A DNA stretch of 11,670 nt. It comes from Acidobacteria bacterium RIFCSPHIGHO2_01_FULL_67_28 (GTDB lineage: Bacteria; Acidobacteriota; Terriglobia; Acidiferrales; 2-02-FULL-67-57). The DNA lies in assembly GCA_001766965.1 (NCBI GenBank), contig MEKM01000024.1:1-11670 (forward strand), given 5' to 3'. A program made the translations under genes and the position numbers. Under the pieces are notes generated by a model that had not been told where the DNA came from, did not search any database, and was given only the letters and a program-made list of their open reading frames with translations. This document shows, one piece after another, positions 6,638-11,670 of the stretch (within the stretch, counting starts at the first letter, position 1; each line of letters opens with the position of its first letter).

Positions 6638-7330
6638 GGCGCCGGACACGGCCAGCTCTTCGTCGTCTCGGGGCCCTCGGGCTCGGGGAAGAGCACCGTC
6701 GTGGCCCACGTGGTGCGCACCGTGCCGGACATGATTTTTTCCGTGTCCTACACCACGCGACCCCCGCGGACGGGCGAACAGGACGGGCGCGACTACCGCT
6801 TCGTCACCCGCGCCGCCTTCGAGCAGATGCTCGCCCGGAGCGAGTTCCTGGAGCACGCCGAGGTCTTCGGCAACTACTACGGCACCCACCAGAGCGTGCT
6901 GGCCGCGGCGGCGCGGCAGCAGAAAGACGTGGTGCTCGACATCGACGTCGAGGGCACGCGCCAGGTGAAGTCGCGGCTGGCGGATGCGGTGGCCGTTCTC
7001 CTGCTCCCGCCCTCCGCCCAGGAGCTGGAGCAGCGCCTGCGGGCGCGCGCGCTGGACACGGCGGAAGGCATGCGGCAGCGCCTCGAGCGCGCCCGGCACG
7101 AAATCGAGAACTACGGCATCTATGACTACCTGGTGGTGAACCGCGTGCTGGCCGAGACCTGCGCTGCGGTCGAGGCTATCGTCCAGGCCGAGCGCCTCCG
7201 CCGCGCCGGCCGGCCGCCCGGCTCCGGTGAGGCCCGCGACTGGGAAGCGCGGGCGGCCGCCGCCCGCCGGGACAACAACAAAAGCCAAGTTTCCGCTATA
7301 CTAGAGACCTTCGGAGCTCAACGGCCATGA
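6635..7330 (+). CDS. gmk: Guanylate kinase
   Basis: Cytoplasmic enzyme phosphorylating GMP (and dGMP) with ATP to GDP, feeding GTP and (p)ppGpp pools. Visible motifs: P-loop GPSGSGKS (13-20), the GMP-binding block SYTTRPPRTGEQDGRDY (38-54), then EFLEHAEVFGNYYGT, DIDVEGTRQV, and the lid-region arginines in QRLRAR and RQRLERA. The kinase core ends near residue 190 (AERLRR). A further tail of about 39 residues makes the protein 231 long against the usual 200-210. The tail is Ala/Arg-rich, then Asn/Lys-containing, and its DNA includes a GC hairpin and a promoter-like TATACT. The start is GTG, 3 nt after yicC. The TGA stop overlaps the rpoZ ATG (ATGA). Confidence 0.95.
   Translation: MGAGHGQLFVVSGPSGSGKSTVVAHVVRTVPDMIFSVSYTTRPPRTGEQDGRDYRFVTRAAFEQMLARSEFLEHAEVFGNYYGTHQSVLAAAARQQKDVVLDIDVEGTRQVKSRLADAVAVLLLPPSAQELEQRLRARALDTAEGMRQRLERARHEIENYGIYDYLVVNRVLAETCAAVEAIVQAERLRRAGRPPGSGEARDWEARAAAARRDNNKSQVSAILETFGAQRP
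7249..7267 (+). other. Strong GC hairpin inside the gmk 3' tail
   Basis: GCGGGCGG (7249-7256) and CCGCCCGC (7260-7267) form a perfect 8-bp stem with a 3-nt loop. The sequence after it is A-rich (ACAACAACAAAA), not T-rich, so an intrinsic terminator on this strand is unlikely. It might affect RNA processing or pausing before rpoZ, or simply reflect GC-rich Ala/Arg codons. Confidence 0.35.
7297..7316 (+). promoter_or_regulatory. Promoter-like -10 and ribosome site ahead of rpoZ
   Basis: TATACT at 7297-7302 matches a -10 box at 5 of 6 positions in a locally A+T-rich stretch. No convincing -35 stands 16-18 bp upstream (AACAAC at 7274-7279). GGAG at 7313-7316 lies 10 nt before the rpoZ ATG and can serve as its ribosome site. 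The promoter part is weak evidence. Confidence 0.25.
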
Positions 7331-7575
7331 TTTCAGTGGACAAGATCGAGAGCAAGTTCACCTTCGTGCTCGCCGCCGCCCAGCGCGCCCGGCAACTGCA
7401 AGGAGGCGCCAAGCCCCTGGTCGAGACGCAGGCCCGCAAGGCCACGCGCATCGCCATGGAAGAAGTGGTCGCCGGGCGGGTGCCCTTCGACCTGCCGGGG
7501 GTGGAAGGCGAGGACGAGGACAGCAAGGGCAAGAAGAAGGCCAGGCGCGCCGCTAAGCCCGAATCGGGCAAGTAA
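7327..7575 (+). CDS. rpoZ: RNA polymerase omega subunit
   Basis: An 82-residue protein of normal omega length. The N-terminal part shows the family pattern: a KIESKFTFVLAAAQRARQL helix, then ARKATRIAMEEVVAGRV, equivalent to the conserved R-K-x-T-x-x-A-x-E-E-I segment that clamps the beta-prime C-terminus. The last 25 residues are acidic, then Lys/Arg-rich, and probably flexible. Omega helps assemble polymerase and forms part of a ppGpp site in some bacteria. It overlaps gmk by 4 nt, so it is likely coupled to gmk translation. Its tail contains the only CTNAG word I found in the window (CTAAG at 7553-7557). Confidence 0.9.
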   Translation: MISVDKIESKFTFVLAAAQRARQLQGGAKPLVETQARKATRIAMEEVVAGRVPFDLPGVEGEDEDSKGKKKARRAAKPESGK

Positions 7576-7587
7576 GCGGCTATCACC

Positions 7588-8796
7588 ATGAAAATCGCCC
7601 TGGGCGTGAGCGGCTGCATCGCCGCCTACAAGGCGGCGGAGCTGGTGCGGCAGCTCCAGCAAGAGGGTCTTGCCGTCCAGGTGGTGATGACCCGGCACGC
7701 GCAGGAGTTCATCCGCCCGCTCACCTTCGCCGCGCTCACCGGCAAGAAGGTCATCACCGAGATGTTCGAGGCGGGCGGCGGCGCGCCCGCGAACCTCGAG
7801 AGCGCCATCGAGCACATCGGGGTGGCGCAGGAGATCGAAGCGCTGCTCATCGCCCCGGCCACCGCCAATGTCATCGGCAAGCTCGCCAACGGCATCGCCG
7901 ACGACTTCCTCACCACGCTTTACCTTGCCACCAAGGCCCCGCTCATTCTCGCCCCGGCGATGAACGTGCAGATGTGGGAACACCCGACGGTGCAGGCGAA
8001 CCTCCAGCGGCTTCGCGAGCGCGGCGCCGTCGTGGTCGAGCCGGATGAAGGCTATCTCGCCTGCGGGATGACCGGCCCCGGGCGGCTGGCGAGCGCCGAG
8101 AGCATCCTCGCCAAGGTGCGCGCCGTGCTCGGCCTCAAGCGCGATCTGACCGCCGAAACGGTGCTCGTCACCGCGGGGCCGACCTGCGAGGACATTGACC
8201 CGGTGCGCACCCTCACCAACCGCTCCTCCGGCCGCATGGGCTATGCCCTGGCTGAAGCAGCGCAGCGGCGCGGAGCGCGCGTGATTCTCGTGAGCGGGCC
8301 GACGGCGCTCGAGCCGCCCGCCGCCGTCGAAGTCGAAAACGTGCGCACCACCGAAGAGATGCGCCGCGCAGTGAAGGCCCACCTCGCCGAAGCGAGCGTC
8401 ATCATCAAGGCGGCGGCGGTGGTGGACTTCCGCCCGGCCGAGGTGGCGAAGCAGAAGATCAAGCGCGGCCGGGCCCCGCTCACGCTCGCGCTCGAGCCCA
8501 CGGCCGACCTGCTCGAAGAAATCACCGCCGCCCCGGGCGCGCGGCTCGTGGTGGGCTTCGCGGCGGAAACCGAAAACGTGGTCGAGAACGCCCGCGCCAA
8601 GCTGAAGGCGAAGAAGCTCGACCTGATGGTGGCGAACGACGTCACCCAGAACGGCGCCGGCTTTGACGTCGAGACCAACATCGTCACCATCCTTACCCGC
8701 GACGGCCAGGAGATTCCTCTGCCCAAGATGACGAAACAGCAGGTGGCCCACCGCATCCTCGACGAAGTCGCGCGCCTGCGGGGCGCCCGCGGATGA
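7588..8796 (+). CDS. coaBC: Bifunctional phosphopantothenoylcysteine decarboxylase / phosphopantothenate-cysteine ligase CoaBC
   Basis: A 402-residue two-domain enzyme of standard length, carrying two consecutive steps of coenzyme A synthesis. The N-terminal CoaC flavoprotein domain (about 1-185) has GVSGCIAAYK, catalytic His76 in IEHIG, PAMN (123-126) before MW (129-130), and Cys159 in GYLACGMTGPGRL. The C-terminal CoaB ligase domain has TAGPTCEDIDPVR (195-207), NRSSGRMG (211-218), and Lys290 in KQKIKRG, the counterpart of the essential E. coli Lys289. Compared with common CoaB sequences (GPTREPLDPVRYI..HSSGKMG), Arg is Cys200, Tyr is Thr208 and Lys is Arg216. It starts 12 nt after rpoZ with no strong ribosome site and ends in an ATGA overlap with the glycosylase gene. 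Adjacency to rpoZ and proximity to priA match the conserved cluster. Confidence 0.95.
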   Translation: MKIALGVSGCIAAYKAAELVRQLQQEGLAVQVVMTRHAQEFIRPLTFAALTGKKVITEMFEAGGGAPANLESAIEHIGVAQEIEALLIAPATANVIGKLANGIADDFLTTLYLATKAPLILAPAMNVQMWEHPTVQANLQRLRERGAVVVEPDEGYLACGMTGPGRLASAESILAKVRAVLGLKRDLTAETVLVTAGPTCEDIDPVRTLTNRSSGRMGYALAEAAQRRGARVILVSGPTALEPPAAVEVENVRTTEEMRRAVKAHLAEASVIIKAAAVVDFRPAEVAKQKIKRGRAPLTLALEPTADLLEEITAAPGARLVVGFAAETENVVENARAKLKAKKLDLMVANDVTQNGAGFDVETNIVTILTRDGQEIPLPKMTKQQVAHRILDEVARLRGARG

Positions 8797-9587
8797 AGGG
8801 CGAGCCTGCAGGGCGAGCCCGCGAAGAATCTTTTTCCCGTCAACTGCGCGCCCGGCTGGAGTTCTACGAAGAGCTGGGCCTGACCCCTTTCTATCGCCGC
8901 GCTGCCGCGCGCCCGGCGGCGCCGCCGCCCGCGGCGGCTCCGCGCGTTGCCGCCCGTGAGCCGGTGGCGGCCGCGCCTTCGGCCGAGGCGGTGCTGCGCC
9001 CGGCGCTCTCGCTCTTCGGGGAAGCCCCGGGGCGGGTCGAAGGCGACACGCTGGAGCGGGTGCGCGCCGACCTGGGCGACTGCCAGCGCTGCCAGCTGGC
9101 GCCGCACCGCCGCACCATCGTCTTCGGCGCCGGCAACCCGCGCGCCGAGCTGGTTTTCGTCGGGGAAGCGCCGGGCGCCGACGAAGACGCGCAGGGCTTG
9201 CCCTTCGTCGGCCGCGCCGGGCAGCTGCTGACGCACTGGATCGAATCGCTCAAGATGAAGCGCGAGGACGTCTACATCTGCAACGTCATCAAGTGCCGCC
9301 CGCCCGGCAACCGCAGCCCGGAGCGGGAAGAGATCGAGACCTGCTCGCCGTTCCTGCTGCGCCAGCTCGACGTCATCCGCCCGCGGCTGATCTGCTGTCT
9401 CGGCAGCGTGGCTTTGCAGACGCTGCTCGGGAAGGCGGTCGCCATCACGCGGGTGCGCGGGCAGTTCTACGACTACCGCGGCACCAAGCTCTTCGCCACC
9501 TTCCATCCCGCTTACCTGCTGCGCAACCCCAACGCCAACCGCCAGGTGCAGGAAGACCTGCGCAAGATCCGTCAGTTCCTCGGCTAG
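8793..9587 (+). CDS. Family 4 (iron-sulfur) uracil-DNA glycosylase with N-terminal extension
   Basis: A 264-residue protein; the catalytic domain is about 90-264 and the family core is around 200. It removes uracil from DNA. Motif 1 is GEAPGADED (124-132), followed by GLPFVGRAGQLL; the Glu-containing GEAPG favours family 4 over family 5 (GLAPA-like). The later motif is HPAYLLRNP (238-246). Four cysteines fit the 4Fe-4S cluster: Cys97 and Cys100 (CQRC), Cys168 (KCRPPGNR) and Cys184. The first 90 residues are a helix-like segment (LRARLEFYEELGL) plus an Ala/Pro-rich linker ending in ALSLF (71-75), resembling a sliding-clamp binding motif. The start ATG overlaps the coaBC stop by 4 nt. It sits between coaBC and priA, beside a replication-restart gene. 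Confidence 0.92.
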   Translation: MKGEPAGRAREESFSRQLRARLEFYEELGLTPFYRRAAARPAAPPPAAAPRVAAREPVAAAPSAEAVLRPALSLFGEAPGRVEGDTLERVRADLGDCQRCQLAPHRRTIVFGAGNPRAELVFVGEAPGADEDAQGLPFVGRAGQLLTHWIESLKMKREDVYICNVIKCRPPGNRSPEREEIETCSPFLLRQLDVIRPRLICCLGSVALQTLLGKAVAITRVRGQFYDYRGTKLFATFHPAYLLRNPNANRQVQEDLRKIRQFLG

Positions 9588-9595
9588 CGCTCGCC

Positions 9596-11670
9596 ATGGC
9601 CGCCTATTGTGACGTGGCGGTTCCCGTCCCGCTGCCCGACACCTTCACCTACCGGATTCCGCCGGCGCTCGCGGGGCAGGTGGCGGTGGGCGGGCGCGTG
9701 GTGGTGCCGTTCCGGCAGCGGAAGCTTGTCGGGGTGGTGACGGCGCTGGCCGAGACGCCGCGGGTCAAGGGTCCTCTCAAAGACGTCCACGAAGTCCTGG
9801 ACGCGGAACCGTTGCTCTCACCGGCGTTGCAGGAGCTAGCCCGCTGGGTGGCGGACTACTACCTGGCCCCGCCCGGCGAGGTCTACCGCGCCCTGCTGCC
9901 GCTGCACAGCGAGTTCGCCGCGCGCGAGCGGGCGCGGCTGCGCCCGCTGGGAGTGGAGCGCCTCGTTGAACTGGAGGCGAAAGAAGAGCGGAGCGCCGGC
10001 GAACAGGCCGAGCACGAGATCCTGCGACGCCTGCGCAGCGCCAAGCCGCGCAACGTGGCGCGGCTGGTGAAGGGCGTCGCCGACGGCCGCCGTCTGCTGG
10101 GGCGGCTGCGGCGGCAAGGGTTGCTCGAAGTGGCGTACGAGGTGCGCCGGCGCGCCGAAAAGCCCGCGGCGCCGTTGCTGTTTGAAGGCGACTGGGCGGG
10201 CGGCCCGCCGCCCGTGCTCACCGGCGAGCAGGAGCGGGCGCTCGAAGAAATCGAGCGGCGGCTGGCCGAGGGCCGCTTCGCCACCGTGCTGCTCCAGGGC
10301 GTAACCGGGAGCGGCAAGACGGAAGTCTATTCCCGCGCCATCCAGTCCTGCCTCGCCCGCGAGCGCACGGCGCTCTTGCTGGTGCCGGAGATCGCGCTGA
10401 CGCCAGCGGTGGCCGAGCTCTTTGCCGCGCGCTTTGGCGACCGCGTGGCGGTGCTGCACAGCGGTCTGACACCGCGGGAGCGCTCGACCCAGTGGTGGCG
10501 GCTGCGGCGGGGCGAGGCGCTAGTGGCGGTGGGGACGCGCTCGGCGGTCTTCGCCCCGCTTGAAAACCTGGGCGTTGTCATCGTGGACGAGGAGCAGGAC
10601 GCGAGCTACAAGCAGGGCGAGACGCCCCGCTACCACGGCCGCGACACCGCCGTGGTGCGCGCCAAGCTCGAGGGCGCCGTGGCCCTGCTGGGCTCGGCGA
10701 CCCCCGCGCTCGAAACCAGCTACCACGCCCGCTCGGGGCGCTACCAGCGCCTCGGGCTCGAGAGTCGCGTGGGGCCCGAAGGCTCGGGGCGGCCGCTCGC
10801 CACCGTGCGCGTCATCGACATGCGCGCCGAGTTCCTGGAGACGAAGAAGGCGGCGCTCTTCTCGCGGGCACTCGCGGGGGGCATCGAGCGGGCGTTGAGC
10901 GCGGGCGGCCAGGCGCTGGTGCTCTTGAACCGGCGCGGCTACGCGAACTTCCTCCTCTGCCGCAAGTGCGGCGCCACCGTGCAGTGCGCCAATTGCAGCA
11001 TCGCGCTGACGTTTCACCGCGGGCGCGGCCGGCTCATCTGCCACTACTGTGGTTTTGCGCGCGGCGTGCCCAAAGCCTGTGAGAAGTGCGGCAGCGAGCA
11101 CGTCCAGTTCGTCGGCGAGGGCGCGGAGAAAGTGGAAGAAGCGGTGCGGCAGGCCTTCCCGGGGGCGCGGGTGGCGCGGCTCGACCGCGACGTCGCCGCC
11201 GGCTCGGCCCGCCGGGGCGAGCAGATCCTGCGCCGCTTCGTCCGCGGCGAGCTCGACGTGCTGGTGGGCACGCAGATGATCGCCAAGGGGCACGACTTCC
11301 AGGGGGTGACGCTGGTGGGGGTGGTCTCGGCCGACGTCATCCTGGGCCTGCCGGACTTCCGCGCAGCCGAGCGGACGTTCCAGCTCCTGACGCAGGTGGC
11401 GGGGCGCGCCGGGCGCGGCGAGCTCCCGGGCGAGGTACTGGTGCAGACCTACTACCCTGACCACTACGCCGTGCGCTTCGGCGCGGCGCAGGACTACGAC
11501 GGCTTCTACGAGCAGGAGCTGCGCTTCCGGCGGCTGCTGCACTACCCGCCCTTCACGGCGCTGGCGAACCTGGTAGTCCGCGACCGGCAACTCGACGCCG
11601 CCGTGCGCGCGGCGCGGCAGGTGCAGGAGTTCTTTCAAGCGCGGCGCGCCCCCGAAGTGAAAGTGCTCGG
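9596..11670 (+). CDS. priA: Primosomal protein N' (replication restart helicase PriA), 3' end outside window
   Basis: An open frame from ATG 9596 to the window end, 691 codons plus 2 nt; PriA is usually 730-820, so roughly the last 50-120 residues are missing. PriA is a 3'-to-5' helicase that recognises stalled forks and reloads DnaB. The N-terminal DNA-binding domain begins AYCDVAVPVPLPDTFTYRIP. Helicase motifs: Walker A GVTGSGKTE (235-243), DEEQ (331-334), LGSATP, and the late motif QVAGRAGRG. The zinc insertion carries eight cysteines at 455, 458, 464, 467, 482, 485, 495 and 498, complete for two Zn sites. Motif II reads DEEQD where DEEH is usual. No in-frame stop occurs. It begins 8 nt after the glycosylase stop without a clear Shine-Dalgarno. 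In many genomes def and fmt follow; that cannot be checked here. Confidence 0.95.
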   Translation, partial: MAAYCDVAVPVPLPDTFTYRIPPALAGQVAVGGRVVVPFRQRKLVGVVTALAETPRVKGPLKDVHEVLDAEPLLSPALQELARWVADYYLAPPGEVYRALLPLHSEFAARERARLRPLGVERLVELEAKEERSAGEQAEHEILRRLRSAKPRNVARLVKGVADGRRLLGRLRRQGLLEVAYEVRRRAEKPAAPLLFEGDWAGGPPPVLTGEQERALEEIERRLAEGRFATVLLQGVTGSGKTEVYSRAIQSCLARERTALLLVPEIALTPAVAELFAARFGDRVAVLHSGLTPRERSTQWWRLRRGEALVAVGTRSAVFAPLENLGVVIVDEEQDASYKQGETPRYHGRDTAVVRAKLEGAVALLGSATPALETSYHARSGRYQRLGLESRVGPEGSGRPLATVRVIDMRAEFLETKKAALFSRALAGGIERALSAGGQALVLLNRRGYANFLLCRKCGATVQCANCSIALTFHRGRGRLICHYCGFARGVPKACEKCGSEHVQFVGEGAEKVEEAVRQAFPGARVARLDRDVAAGSARRGEQILRRFVRGELDVLVGTQMIAKGHDFQGVTLVGVVSADVILGLPDFRAAERTFQLLTQVAGRAGRGELPGEVLVQTYYPDHYAVRFGAAQDYDGFYEQELRFRRLLHYPPFTALANLVVRDRQLDAAVRAARQVQEFFQARRAPEVKVL

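Noticed and set aside
6735..6740. Run of six T in gmk as a frameshift or slippage site
   Set aside because: The frame is intact on both sides with conserved Gmk residues (ATG ATT TTT TCC), and no alternative product is evident.
5729..7288. Long minus-strand frame (about 519 codons) opposite yicC and gmk
   Set aside because: It mirrors two well-supported genes, has low-complexity composition, and shows no recognisable motif.
1..11670. CRISPR array, insertion sequence, integrase, toxin-antitoxin or phage genes
   Set aside because: No spaced direct repeats, terminal inverted repeats or mobile-element proteins were seen; every gene is a core household gene on one strand.
1..11670. Low count of CTAG (about seven by eye) as a special signal
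   Set aside because: CTAG scarcity is widespread in bacteria and several of these sites are TAG stop codons, so it is not distinctive, unlike CTNAG.

Overview
The window is a G+C-rich (roughly two-thirds by eye) block of core bacterial genes, all on the + strand and almost without spacers. It suggests a diderm, LPS-making bacterium: it has LPS-export genes (LptA/OstA-like protein, LptB), an MsbA-type ABC exporter, sigma-54 and RapZ. The gene order and sequence flavour (RapZ with an N-terminal extension, family 4 uracil-DNA glycosylase beside coaBC) best fit Acidobacteriota or a related deep-branching Gram-negative phylum. That placement is an inference; no rRNA gene is present. I see no tRNA, rRNA, CRISPR, insertion sequence, phage or defence module.

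Layout. Positions 3-3817 hold the end of an lptA/OstA-type gene, lptB, rpoN and rapZ. This is the classic lpt-rpoN neighbourhood, but without the hpf and ptsN genes that sit between rpoN and rapZ in Proteobacteria. A 73-bp spacer (3818-3890), the only real intergenic region, carries a plausible sigma-70 promoter, a perfect AGGAGG placed far from the start codon, and a C(UUCG)G hairpin. From 3891 to the right edge run an MsbA-like exporter, yicC, gmk, rpoZ, coaBC, a family 4 uracil-DNA glycosylase, and priA cut by the window end. yicC-gmk-rpoZ-coaBC-priA is an old, widely conserved cluster also known from Firmicutes; here the glycosylase sits between coaBC and priA. Two gene pairs overlap by ATGA (gmk/rpoZ and coaBC/udg), and the other gaps are 2-12 nt, so translational coupling is likely. 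No gene-free stretch exceeds 300 bases.

How the genes relate. LptA-like protein, LptB and the exporter serve lipopolysaccharide transport. RapZ is linked in other bacteria to amino-sugar (LPS and peptidoglycan precursor) control. RpoN and RpoZ are transcription components, Gmk and CoaBC supply GTP/dGTP and coenzyme A, YicC is an RNase, and UDG and PriA serve DNA repair and replication restart.

I did not find an obvious new multi-gene system. The most unusual signal is compositional: the palindrome CTNAG is nearly absent (one occurrence found by eye), and all ten Leu-Ser pairs using AGC are written TTG-AGC. Other points worth a second look are a RapZ P-loop lacking the usual Ser/Thr after the lysine, a PriA DEEQ box, a clamp-motif-like ALSLF in the UDG linker, and a Gmk tail that reads through a promoter-like segment of rpoZ.
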